A stretch of DNA of 64,000 nucleotides from Auricularia sp. M13 (lineage: Eukaryota; Basidiomycota; Agaricomycetes; Auriculariales; Auriculariaceae), in assembly GCA_037042915.1 (NCBI GenBank), contig CM073204.1, forward strand, positions 496,001-560,000, written 5' to 3'. This document shows, in pieces, positions 32,127 through 41,860 of the stretch. Position 1 is the first letter of the stretch. Every line of letters starts with the position of its first letter. The position numbers and the translations under genes are program-made. The notes under the pieces are model-generated. The model ran no database searches. It was not told where the DNA came from and saw only the letters and a program-made list of their open reading frames with translations.

Positions 32127-32698
32127 CATCCCACGCCCTCGACATGCCACACTCGCTTGGTGATACCCGCTGTTCGGCGACACGCAAGGTACGTCTGCGA
32201 TGCGGCTCACTGGCAAAAAGTTTTCATGTTTTGAGTCGATGGCTGACCATGCTCTTGCTGCAGGTCTCTGCGCTCGGAGGGTCAGGCTCAAAGACCGAAT
32301 CGCTTGTTCACATGTCTGTCAGTGGACTGGCCCCGTTGGCCGTTGGCCGCCTGGGTCGTGGGTGGAGTGCGGCAACCTCTACAAACACCGCGACGCTGCT
32401 CGCGCCCGCCCGCGCATGGATTGAAGCGCACACGCTCCGAAGACGACCATGTGCACGCAGAGAAACGACGTCGAGTACAGCTTGGACCGCAGCCTCGGCA
32501 GACGCGCCACCAAGCGGGCGCCTCCACAGCGGCGACTCGGTGCAACGTCCCAACTCCGCGACGGCCAGTGCTCCTGCCAGTGCTCCACAATGTGCAGGTA
32601 TGGACGCTGTGGGGGAGATTGAGACGGTGGCAACTGGTTTAAAGAGGTACTTCGCCCCAGCGTCGAGGTGTGCAGCCGCCATCATCGGCCACATGTGA
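32127..32698 (+). CDS. MHPTP-family small basic protein
   Basis: Three exons joined in phase. Exon 1 runs from the ATG at about 32125-32127 (MHPTPSTCHTRL) to the donor GTACGT at about 32189. Exon 2 starts after CTGCAG at about 32264 and carries the clearest coding stretch, GLKRTRSEDDHVHAEKRRRV, a likely nuclear localisation signal. It ends at CAG/GTATGG. After a 48-base intron, exon 3 encodes RYFAPASRCAAAIIGHM. The composition suggests a small nuclear protein. No family known to me. An out-of-frame ATG at 32064 upstream is a concern for this start. Confidence 0.45.
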
Positions 32699-33204
32699 CC
32701 TGACACTGACAGTGTCTCGGCGCGCTGACACGGACGATACCCAACATTGACGGCTACCGCACGAACTACGCCAACTACCTGCGCCGGCATCCGCTCCCTC
32801 ACTTCCACCGGTCGAACGAGCTCCCCAAGCGGGCTGTCGCTCCCCTTCGAACTCACAACCTCAACCAGCCCCCGACGTTTTTTCCGGGCCGTCGTCGTCG
32901 TGTCTTACGCCGTCGTACATGTCCAGCTATCATCTCCACCTTTTCTATTCAACCTATCTCTGTCTCTGTCCAAACCTTTCCAGCTCGCACGCATGCGGCT
33001 TTGGAGTACCACGCCACTCCGGTGCCTGCCCCACCAGCCAAATTGCCGATTTTTCGGCGGGTCTGTCGGTGCTGGCGATCCTGGATGGTCTAAATCACGG
33101 GCGCCACTCCGCGCGGGTAGCCATGTTGAGCCACGCGACTTCAGATCGCCCGTCATGGAGTACTGCCTTTTCGCTGCGCGCCCAACTCGAATTGGACTGG
33201 AACG
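32699..33204. other. No gene recognised
   Basis: The plus frame 32747-33208 is open but low-complexity. Only the last 60 bases resemble the sequence upstream of 30698 (CTCGAAT...CGATGACCGTCCTCGC). Confidence 0.35.
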
Positions 33205-33357
33205 ATGACCGTCCTCGCGGCACTCAAACTCGTCTATAAGCGCCTTTTCTCGTCGAGCTCGCGTACTACGTTACTGCCCAGTCTGTTCCGCCCACCAGCT
33301 GGCTCCCCTCCACCTACGTTATCGCCCTTCCTACGTCGCGTGGCCAGCGTCCGATGA
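33205..33357 (+). CDS. MTVLA-family small protein, short member (50 aa)
   Basis: Reads MTVLAALKLVYKRLFSSSSR followed by an L/P/R-rich tail ending RRVASVR. The first 15 residues and the bases around the ATG match the gene at 30698, so the two arose by duplication. A GTACTAC sequence after SSSSR might be an intron start, which would change the tail. Unknown function. Confidence 0.45.
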   Translation: MTVLAALKLVYKRLFSSSSRTTLLPSLFRPPAGSPPPTLSPFLRRVASVR

Positions 33358-33636
33358 TCCCTCGTTGCGCTCTGCCGGGAATCCACTGGGCCTGGGGGGA
33401 GGGAGCGAGCATACGCAACATATGCCTGGCCTCTTTCATCGCAAATTGCAACCTCTCATGTCAATGACCCATCCAAGCACGCGTTCATCATGTCCGAACA
33501 CAGGGCTCCCCGACCGACGAGCGCTCAGTGCTCACCATCGGTCTCGGTTTTGCGGCATAGGATCAGTCAGCTCCAGTGTTTCAATGGCCGCTGGCGTGAG
33601 ATAATCATTCTTCTGAATACACATGCAAACTATGTC

Positions 33637-35076
33637 TCAGCTGCAGGGCACTACGGTGATTTTTTTGAAGTAACCCCAGATGCGCCTCAAGTCGCCGACG
33701 ATCGTTACTCCCTTGAGCTGCATCCGCAACTCGCGACGTGCCACGCAGCCAAGCAGGCTCCCCATCAAATACGCGACTTCGTCCACCTCTAACTCAACGT
33801 CGCCCGACTGGCCAACAAGCTCAATGCGCCGTAACGAAGGGAGACGCATCACCCCGTCCAGCTCCATATCCATCACACTTTCGCAGCACAGAGTCAGCTC
33901 CAGCGTCTCGATGCCCGCGAGCGTAGTGTCGGGGAACATGGAAATGAAGAAGTTCCACGCGACGTCGTGGTCTGTGAGCGCCAGACTGACGATCCGCGGG
34001 GCCCTCAGAGCGAAGTGCGTGACGTACGTGGGCATTAGCTCCTCGATGAATTCTCCCGTGCACCCGCTCTCGTAGTCGAGGGCGTGCCGCATGGTGCGGC
34101 TGCGCGTATGCGATGCGTCGTAGAAGGTGCAAAACAGCGAGACGCCGTTCTTGCCGGTGATTTCGAGGTGCAGGTGCGGGCTGTCGTCCAGCTGCGCGAG
34201 CAGGAAAGCCAGCGTATCAGCGTCGACGTCCGTCGTGTCGACGCGGACGTTTTCCATGCCGCGGTGCGAGAGTGCGCGCACGACGACCGCGGTGTGAGCG
34301 CTGTCGGCTACGACGGTGAGGGACATGCTGCGCAGGTTCATGATGTGAGGCGGCGGGCAGGCGTCCCAGGACGCCTCGGTAATGCTGCATTCGTTTGCCC
34401 AGATGTCCAGCTCCTCCAGCACGGGGCAGTTGATGAAGAAACGCTCTGGGTGCAACTCCCGTGCGGCGTCTAGATCTTGGATGTGGATGGTGTGCGTTAT
34501 GGTCCGCACATTTGCGAAAGCCGCAATAGCCGTCGGTGGGAGACGGAAGGACGAAATGTCCACGTCCACGAGCTTCGGTGCATGTCCGAGAAACAAGCCG
34601 AGAGGAAGAGTCGGCGCGACTCGCAAAGTCTGGTCCAATTCCTTCCTACCCGTCAGAAACAGAAACCTCAGCTGTGGTGCGGGGCCTGTCAGTGCCGAGA
34701 ACAGGTCGGGGACCAAGTGATCGTAAACGGATATGTTTAGCGTGACAAGACGGTGCAAGGAAGAATTGACTTGGGGAAGGATGGTGTTGCGGATGACTGG
34801 GTCAGAAATCTCGTGGGACCCGTGGAGGAAGATGTCCAAGTGAATTGGTTTGTTAGGCTTGGCTGCAAGCCGGTCAAGGAAGAACTGGACATTTGACTCC
34901 AACGCTGAACCCTGGTGGAGCCTGATGTTGCTGCAGTAGGTGCGGTGCGCACGAGCCTCGGTACGCCACATGCGGGAGACGTGGGAAGCGCAGAAGATGT
35001 TGTCCAGGTTCAAACTGTCGAGAACTCGCCCAAGAACCTCAGGTGGGAGTTGCAAGCGGGGTAGTACCTGAGACAT
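33637..35076 (-). CDS. F-box/LRR-like protein (479 aa), paralogue of 21600-23042
   Basis: A single exon starting MSQVLPRLQLPPEVLGRVLD. The F-box covers residues about 9-46 (LPPEVLGRVLDSLNLDNIFC, SHVSRMWRTEA). LRR-like sequence follows, with landmarks such as NSSLHRLVTLNISVYDHLVP and GAPQL-type turns. The C-terminus is VTIVGDLRRIWGYFKKITVV. Collinear with the 21.6-kb gene over the whole length. An EthD-like gene stands just upstream on the same strand, as at the other locus. Presumed SCF ubiquitin-ligase receptor; substrate unknown. Confidence 0.85.
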   Translation of the reverse strand: MSQVLPRLQLPPEVLGRVLDSLNLDNIFCASHVSRMWRTEARAHRTYCSNIRLHQGSALESNVQFFLDRLAAKPNKPIHLDIFLHGSHEISDPVIRNTILPQVNSSLHRLVTLNISVYDHLVPDLFSALTGPAPQLRFLFLTGRKELDQTLRVAPTLPLGLFLGHAPKLVDVDISSFRLPPTAIAAFANVRTITHTIHIQDLDAARELHPERFFINCPVLEELDIWANECSITEASWDACPPPHIMNLRSMSLTVVADSAHTAVVVRALSHRGMENVRVDTTDVDADTLAFLLAQLDDSPHLHLEITGKNGVSLFCTFYDASHTRSRTMRHALDYESGCTGEFIEELMPTYVTHFALRAPRIVSLALTDHDVAWNFFISMFPDTTLAGIETLELTLCCESVMDMELDGVMRLPSLRRIELVGQSGDVELEVDEVAYLMGSLLGCVARRELRMQLKGVTIVGDLRRIWGYFKKITVVPCS

Positions 35077-35548
35077 AGTGAGAGACGTTGATCTGGCGAG
35101 CACGACAACTATGGTGGTGACGGAGGAGGAAAGAGAAGTGATACGGGATCTATATTCATCTCAGGCTTGACCATCAGGTGGCACAAAACCAGCCGCAGCG
35201 AGGGCAACTACCACGATGGAGCCATCGCGGCCAGGTGGCACACAATGGGAGTTGAGCTCACCCTTCGTAATCTTCTTCTGCATCAAGTTTGCAGGTTTGA
35301 AAGTGGATGACGTTCATTAAGAGTAGCGCGCGCTGGAGTCCTCGACATGTTTGTAACCTGCTGCTGTCCCTGGTTCTGCGGAAATGGCCTGTATTGTCAG
35401 GGAAAGCGCCGGATAAAAAATGGAGAACTTGGATCATCGGGAATTGAATTGCGTAGACCCGCTCTTGGGCTCATGCTCATGCATACTGTGCTCGTCGTCA
35501 AAGGTATAAACACGCTACTTGTCTAAAGCCGCAACTTTTGGTTACACT
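35077..35548. other. Intergenic between an F-box gene and an EthD-like gene
   Basis: Promoter region of the F-box gene and 3' flank of the EthD-like gene. Nothing else seen. Confidence 0.45.
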
Positions 35549-35896
35549 CTACTGTTTCTTCCAGATTTCGAGCACCCGGCGCCCCATGAGGGCTGCGCTT
35601 TCCACAATTCTCTTCGTCCAATCAGTGCTCCTAGCCGCCTGCAACTCGGCGCTCTCGAATGATGCGTTGTCCACGTACTCGTGAAGGGCCATGACGGTTG
35701 CGCTTTCGCCCTCCAATCTGTACCGCCGGCTGCGCACCCAGCCTGGTACGGCTCTGAGCATGCGCAGGTGCTCCTCGTTATACCAGCGCTCGAGCTCCGT
35801 GTTATCCTCGTGCACGAAAGTCACAAGGATGGCCACCCGTGGCTTCATGTCTGCCGTTTTCGGAATGCTGGGGTCGGGGTCGCTCTGCGAGTCGTA
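35549..35896 (-). pseudogene. EthD-like gene, C-terminal half, cut off by a transposon
   Basis: Minus-strand sequence reads TYDSQSDPDPSIPKTADM, then PRVAILVTFVHEDNTELERW and NEEHLRMLRAVPGWVRSRRY, ending RRVLEIWKKQ. The domain is the second half of a tandem dimeric-barrel (EthD-like) protein. The N-terminal half continues at 38058-38268 beyond the inserted element. The internal ATG at 35848 could still give a 99-residue protein with one complete barrel. Confidence 0.7.
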
Positions 35897-38049
35897 GAGC
35901 CTCCTCAGTCATTGGGGATTTATCTTCAGTGTTTCCAGAGCACGTTGGGATAAATCCGATGTGATTCCAGAACACCAGTATGTACAACATGTGGCATATA
36001 GCGAATTGAATAAATCCCAATGAGACGGACAAGGTGTCAACGAGTGGACGGAATAAATTGGGATAAAAATGTTGCAAGACAAGAAGAACAAATTGGGATA
36101 AATCGCGATAAATTTGGATCGAAATTGTGCAAACCAAGCAAAAGACGAGACAGGATAAGTCGGGATATATCCAATCGAGATATATCCGGTTTCGGGATAT
36201 CAGCAAGACGTGAGGAGCATCCCAGCGTCAACAGGTATCGGGATAAATCCCAACATGTTTCACAACATCAGCAAACGAGATAAATGCCATCGATGCAAAC
36301 ACGGGCAGAAGTGAAATATGGCAAATGCGAGAAATTAAAATGAGCAAGTTTTGGCAAGATTTCACGAAACTTCACGCACGATTCATAGCGGGACGCAGGC
36401 TGAGCGAACAAGCGCTCAGTGCGCCGCGTGTGCAGCACGTATCGCTCGGGTTACTGCGCTACTGATCGGCGCCGTGTGTCAGCGAAGAATGGACAAAAGA
36501 GAGGTAGCATTCGGGCGTACAAAAATAACGTGTGCCCGCGACGGGTGCCGCAATCAGAATAGAATATAGAGCCCAGACGCAGCGACGATGCCGGTAGCGC
36601 CAGACCGATGGCACCGCCCCAAATGAGGCAACACCGACGAATAAGAGAAGAAGCGGGCGACCTCCAAATGGAGGCAGCACCACAGGGTTGCAGGGGCAAC
36701 GGAAAGGCGGGAGAGCAAGAGAGATGGCGGAGAATGAAATCGGCGGATCGCGCTGATTCCCGCTCCTTGGCGTCGAACAATAGAACCGATAATTCAGGAC
36801 TGAGGCCTTAATTAAAGGTCTGAGGCTTGGGGACGGGCCTGAATGTCTTCCGCATCATCAACGGGCCCACCGTCGGTGCTATTTTCGCCCACCAGTCGCT
36901 GGCGGTGAGCGCAAACAGTTAACTCAGTGGAAGATACATTGGAATTCGGCCATTTAACGCGTCTGCATCAACATCCCCGCTCGCTGAAGTGAGGCTGCGG
37001 TGATCTTGGACCAGTCTTGAGGTGTGCGCATTCTCTGACAGGAGGACTGCGGTTTCTGACGACGTGCAAGCAGCGTCCCATTCGTCCCTGTGCATGTCAT
37101 TTACCATGGGAGCATCTCAACTCGAAGCCCCGCGCGGAGAAAAACGTGGTGGTAGGTGCAAGCTTGCCGCGGCGTACTAATGACCAAGTCGACACGCCCC
37201 GCCGAGGTACACCGTTTCATTCTCCCCACCGCCCCCGCTCACTCAAAAATCTGGTTTATAGCATTGCTGGTACTCACATACACCACAGCTACCTGTACTC
37301 GCGGGTGGACGCTGCGGAGACGGGAACGGTCGAGGTGCTCGAGGACGTGTTGTGGACATTGCGCGCGAGGTGAGCTCTTTCATTTTTCTGATACCCTCCT
37401 GCGTTTCTGACGGCTCCGCGAGCAGATACCTGATCTCTGCCACCCAAAACATAGAGCGGGCCTCATCCCTGTGGCGAGGAAGTTCGCCCTCGCCGAACGC
37501 TACCTACCGCATGGCGCAACCTCGGCTCATCCAGCTCTCACAGCATCGTCGCCCCCGCCGCTGGTCTCAGGGTGATAATGCGCGGCGCTGGCTTTCCCGT
37601 GGTGAGTTCTCCCGCTTTTACCTGCCCACACTACCGATGCTAACTAGTTGTACTTACAGCAGTCGCTCGCCGTCTCTTGTGTCCAATGTAGAAATGCTCC
37701 GTGTTGCTCATCAGACACAGCACACAATAAGATAGACCGTCGGTGAAAGCGGCCTGCAAATTGTTGGATAATAACCGCTCGCTGATACAGTCCTTAAGCG
37801 CCGGCGTCGGGACAGTCTCATGATTGCTGAATAAACGCCGGGAATGCTGATGAGGATAAGCGCCGGCCTCTCGGCGCACGCTCGGGCTGTCGTGATGAGA
37901 TTTATCTCGAGCTCACTCAGTTGATGGCAATGTCCTTCATGCCGCACCAAGGCGCGGCACATACAATATGTTGTGTTCCAGAACAGCCGGAGATTTATCT
38001 TTAGTGTTCTACAGACACTAAAGATAAATCTCAAGTGACTGAGAGTCTT
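35897..38049. mobile_element. Non-autonomous DNA transposon with 8-bp target duplication, 2153 bp
   Basis: Flanked by GAGTCGTA at 35889-35896 and 38050-38057. The inverted ends share CTCAGTCA and GATTTATCTT-AGTG over about 34 bases. The left subterminal region (35945-36260) repeats GGGATAAATCC-like motifs in both orientations. The right end holds a perfect hairpin, AGATTTATCTTTAGTGT with its complement around about 38010. The 8-bp duplication suggests hAT or a KDZ-like superfamily. The outermost bases (GAGCC/AAGAC) are not typical hAT. No transposase is seen. It carries an Hsp70-like fragment at 36836-36905. Confidence 0.8.
36836..36905 (+). pseudogene. Hsp70-like fragment inside the transposon
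   Basis: Reads GLNVFRIINGPTVGAIFAHQ, close to the invariant Hsp70 stretch LNVLRIINEPTAAAIAYGL (11 of 19). Nothing convincing of Hsp70 flanks it, so it looks like a captured host fragment. Confidence 0.5.
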
Positions 38050-38057
38050 GAGTCGTA

Positions 38058-38268
38058 CGTGGCGGTCCATGGGCCATCAGGCGCGCTGAACACGCCCAGC
38101 CAGGTCGGTGTGTACCCGTCTATCGCCTTGTACTGTGTCCCGCGCATACTGCCGTATTTCTCTGCTATGGTGGATGAGCAGTCTGTCCGCTTTCGCCCGT
38201 GGAGTGTCTGGCCCGTGCGCACCATCGAACTCAGAATCGCTCGTCACGTACACGAAACGAGCGGACAT
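38058..38268 (-). pseudogene. EthD-like gene, N-terminal half, cut off by a transposon
   Basis: Starts MSARFVYVTSDSEFD at 38268, like MAARFEYISSNSEEEF at 20597. Further on, in another frame, it reads TQYKAIDGYTPTWLGVFSAP, then DGPWTATYDS, where the element inserted. The frame difference between the two parts is either an intron or a break and is shared in kind with the 20.6-kb copy. Confidence 0.65.
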
Positions 38269-38519
38269 GGCTTGTGGGCAAGTGCGCAGCTTGCTGACAA
38301 GCAGTGGACGCAGTTTCGGGACGGATCTTCTCGCATTTGGTATTTCTATTGCTCCCCGGCGTCGTTCGTTCCCGCCCCAGAGGTCCCTTCATCTGCTGCA
38401 CCACCATAGCAGTTGAATCCCTGCGCGGCCTTCTCACATCAGCTTTTCGTGATCCTGCTAACCTTTGGCTCGAATACACTACAATTCCAATCAGATGTTT
38501 TCTTTAGTCGAGGGTTGCC
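38269..38519. other. Upstream of the split EthD-like gene; no gene seen
   Basis: No motif-bearing frame. Confidence 0.35.
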
Positions 38520-38700
38520 TTGAACTGCGATTCCGAGGTTACACGAGCAATAGTACTTCCCATCCAGCCCATCCGTCGTCAGCGAATTTTCTAGACTTCT
38601 CAACGAGCTCAATGCGTCGCAGCGACGGAGGACGTACGGTCGGTCGCTCCAGTCACCACCGCCAGTCCCACATTGCGCAGCCTGTCACGGACAGAGTCAT
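38520..38700 (-). pseudogene. F-box/LRR C-terminal remnant
   Basis: Minus-strand reading gives RPPSLRRIELVEKSRKFAD, matching LPSLRRIELVG in the F-box genes of this window. Frames are broken on both sides. Confidence 0.5.
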
Positions 38701-38987
38701 AAGTCAAGCCATAATCCGTAAGGGGTCGCTCCTGCAAGATACACGGTCAACAATCGCAGTTATGCACAGCATATTTATAAATTATACGGCACTTAGCGGG
38801 GTGGTGAGGGTACTGGGCAGCATGAAAGGCACGATCGGGCTGTCCATGCCAATCGAGCGCTTCAGGCTGTCAAAAATGGATGCGGTAGCTTTAGAACAAA
38901 CAACAACTACCGATAAGCGGTTCCCAGCGCGACCCTCACTCCACCCTTCTACCTTTAGGTGGTGTAGCAAGATCTGAAAGACGTACC

Positions 38988-39722
38988 ATGGTGGGCGCTG
39001 AGAACCGATTCACCTACCTGCACTCACCGCCATACCCGCTCGTCAGACTGTCGTACCGCCGCTGTCTTCCCGCCCACTTGACGCGCTTTATCTCGCGTTT
39101 TTCATCGTACGTGACCATTTTCCCAGGAAGATAAGATTCATATGTCTCAGGTGCACATACCCGTTTCGCTCCTCGTCGATTTCCAAGGACTCTATCCGAA
39201 ATCCTGGACGCCGAGCTGGATGCAAGACATCGTAACGTGGTACCTTACCACTTACCACGATCCAATACTCGCCGGCGGCATGGGGCTGCTCAATACCAGA
39301 CCTGTCGACATCCTCTGGCTCAAATGCTTCCACTACATCGAGGGGTGCGCATACTTCGGTCGTTGCTCGTACATTTTGATCACAGCAGACTACATAGATT
39401 ATTCCAATTTCCAATCTTCTTTATTGGCATATGGGTGTTGCTCAGCGGCCGCCATAAGTGGTACCCGTTGCTCATCGCCTACGGCGCATCCACGGCGACC
39501 ACGCTTATTCCCTGCGTCGCGTATCTGGTCGCGTACCCCACTGCGTCCAAGGCCGTCAAATCGGAATTCGAGATCATGTCCCCGACGCAGAAGTGGCAGG
39601 TTATTGGCATGATGATGCCGTGGATCGTTATTCCGCCGTTGATGAGCATCGACCTGTCACTTCGTGTTGCGCGCGTCCTCGGGGCTGCTGATAACGTCTC
39701 CGCGTCCAAAAAGACCCAGTAG
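38988..39722 (+). CDS. EXPERA-domain membrane protein, TMEM97/sigma-2 receptor-like
   Basis: Four exons (38988-38990, 39047-39106, 39151-39344, 39398-39722) give 193 residues. Exon 1 is the ATG alone, chosen because the next exon opens TVVPPLSSRPLDALYLAFFI, the normal N-terminus of this family, and has no ATG in frame. Four membrane segments follow: ALYLAFFIVHIPVSLLVDF, then WLKCFHYIEGLFQFPIFFIG, then YPLLIAYGASTATTLIPCVA and WQVIGMMMPWIVIPPLMSID. The EXPERA fold is shared with sterol delta8-isomerase; TMEM97 proteins reside in the ER and affect sterol handling. The tail SASKKTQ is a possible dilysine-type ER signal. Catalytic ability is inference. Confidence 0.85.
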
Positions 39723-39937
39723 GGCAGAGAGCAGCCGTCTGTGTAATAGGGTCTATCATGCATGCGAATTCTGGAGCACACTGAGAAAACAGTCGGCTGC
39801 TGTACTCTAGTGTACCCGTTGAATTCTATGATTGACACCGCAGCACGAACGCAAAGCTCAGACTCTCGTAAATTATTTTCACTGGATACTTGTATAATAA
39901 ACCTCTGCTGCCAGTCATTGCGAAGAATCAATCTCCA

Positions 39938-40675
39938 TCATTCGCACGGTACGATAGTAATGCTTCTGAAATACCCCCAGACTCGTCCGAGGTCGCCAAC
40001 AATGACGACTCCCTTGAGCTGCATCTCCAACTCTCGGCGCGCCACACGACCGAGCACGTTCCCAATGAAATGTGCGAGCGCGCCGACCTCCCACTCGACT
40101 CGGACTTCATCTGATTCCGCAGCGACAAGCTCAATGAGGCGCAAGGATGGGAGTGGCCGCATACCGCCGTGACGTCTTCCCACTGGCAGGCAAACGAGGT
40201 CGAGGAATTTACTACTGGTAGTAGAGGACAGCACCAGCGACAGCGTCGTGATGCCGGAGAGCGTCGCGGCGGCTTCCGGGAAGATGGAGAGCAGGAACTG
40301 CCACGTGTGGATGTTGTGCGCGATTGCGAGGCGGACGATCCGGTGGGCGATGGTGGCACAGGGGGCCACGTACTCCGAGTCTAGCTCTGCGATGAAGTCG
40401 TCCTCCGAGTCCATGTCATTGTCAGGCTCCGGGATGGAGTGCCAGAAGACGAAGCAGCGCGCGCGCGCTGCGTCGTAGTCGGAGAACTCCCAGAAAATAT
40501 CCTCACGGTCGTATAGAATGTCGAGCTGCAATTTCCCGTCGGTACTGCCATTCGAGTTCGCGAGGTGCGACACACCCTGCAACCAATCCTTATTCAAGCC
40601 TTTTCCGACAGTGAACATCCAGGAATTAAGCGCCAAAAAGGTCAAATTTTCACGATCCGAATAGCCATTGAACAT
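39938..40675 (-). pseudogene. F-box/LRR gene, C-terminal part only (245 codons)
   Basis: One open frame carries the C-terminal half of the local F-box family: ATIAHRIVRLAIAHNIHTWQ, LPSLRLIELV, then LKGVVIVGDLGRVWGYFRSI. No F-box and no N-terminal LRRs are present upstream of about 40675, where AT-rich repeat begins. The start MFNGYSDREN is probably not native. The segment near 40590 (KGLNKDWLQGV) resembles a fragment at 53500. Confidence 0.65.
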
Positions 40676-40869
40676 GTTTCGAAAACATCACCTTTTTGTC
40701 CTAGTTTGACACGATTTTCCGACGCCGAAAACACACGGAAAAGGCAATGATAATGCTGTGAAGGGCTATGATTTTCATTAACTGTTCATAAGCTTTTCGG
40801 GTTGGGAAAAGACTTGGACAATGACAAGTTTTTGCTGAATTTTCACCGGCATTTGCTGGCCTTTTCCCT

Positions 40870-41040
40870 GATCTGCTGATTCAGCTGACTCAGTTTGAAT
40901 CGGTCTGAATCGGTCTGAATCATTCTGAATTGGTCAGAATCAGTTTGAATCTTTCAGAATCTGACTGAATCTACAGATTCAACTGGATTCAAGCTGAATC
41001 TGATGAATCCGTCTGTTTCAATTGACTCATTGATTCAGCA
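40870..41040. repeat. Tandem TGAATC-type repeat
   Basis: About 12 imperfect 10-11-bp units such as TCTGAATCGG and TTTGAATC. The frame and spacing are irregular. The flank 40690-40870 is AT-rich. Confidence 0.8.
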
Positions 41041-41175
41041 AATCCATCACAAAGTAGACGACTGAGGGCCAGAATTCCCAATGTGTAAGGTGCAACAGCG
41101 GGGACACCTAACAGCTTCAGTGCCACTTGACGCAGATCAGCCTGTGCCACGCTCTTCGGCCCGCCGTGTGTTACG

Positions 41176-41860
41176 AGAACGGCGCCACACAAGCAGCAGG
41201 ACGGTCGGCGCAGCCGGAACCGTGCGCCGCAAAGCTGCCTGACGGTCGGCGCAGCCGGGAGCACGCGCCGCAAAGCTGCCTGATGGTCGGCGCAGCCGGG
41301 AGCATGCGCCGCAAAAGCACACGGCCAGCGCCACACATTCGCCACAGATGGAACCGAGCGCCACACAAGCAGCAGGACGGTCGGGCGCAGCCGAACCGTG
41401 CGCCGCAAAGCTGCCTGACGGTCGGCGCAGCCGGGAGCACGCGCCGCAAAGCTGCCTGATGGTCGGCGCAGCCGGGAGCATGCGCCGCAAAAGCACACGG
41501 CCAGCGCCACACATTCGCCACAGATGGAACCGAGCGCCACACAAGCAGCAGGACGGTCGGCGCAGCCGGAACCGTGCGCCGCAAAGCTGCCTGACGGTCG
41601 GCGCAGCCGGGAGCACGCGCCGCAAAAGCACGCAGCCAGCATGCGCCACGTTCGGAACGCCGGAACCATGCACCGGAAAAGCTGTGCGACGGTCGGCGCA
41701 GCCGGAACCATGCGCCGCAAAAGCTATCTGACGATCGGCGCAGCCGGACCATGCGCCGCAAAAGCTGTGTCTGACGGCGCAGCCGGAACCTTGCGCCGCA
41801 AAAGCTGCGCGACGGTCGACGCAATCGGCTTCAACTTGAGCATGCGCCGCAAGTTATTCT
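41176..41860. repeat. Minisatellite with a 176-177-bp higher-order unit
   Basis: GCGCCACACAAGCAGCAGGA recurs at about 41183, 41359 and 41536. Each higher-order unit holds three submotifs GGTCGGCGCAGCCGG...GCGCCGCAAA of about 45 bp. Decayed copies continue to about 41860. All six frames are open across much of it, as expected for such a repeat, so the frames are not genes. Confidence 0.9.

Noticed and set aside
18262-36420. Shared GAACAAGCGCTCAGT at about 18267 and 36408
   Set aside because: A single 15-mer without extended similarity; may be chance or a short relic.
35897-38049. Firm assignment of the 2.15-kb element to hAT
   Set aside because: The 8-bp target duplication fits, but the terminal bases do not match the usual hAT end and no transposase is present.
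41137-41824. Long open frames on both strands (up to 243 codons)
   Set aside because: They are all products of the minisatellite.
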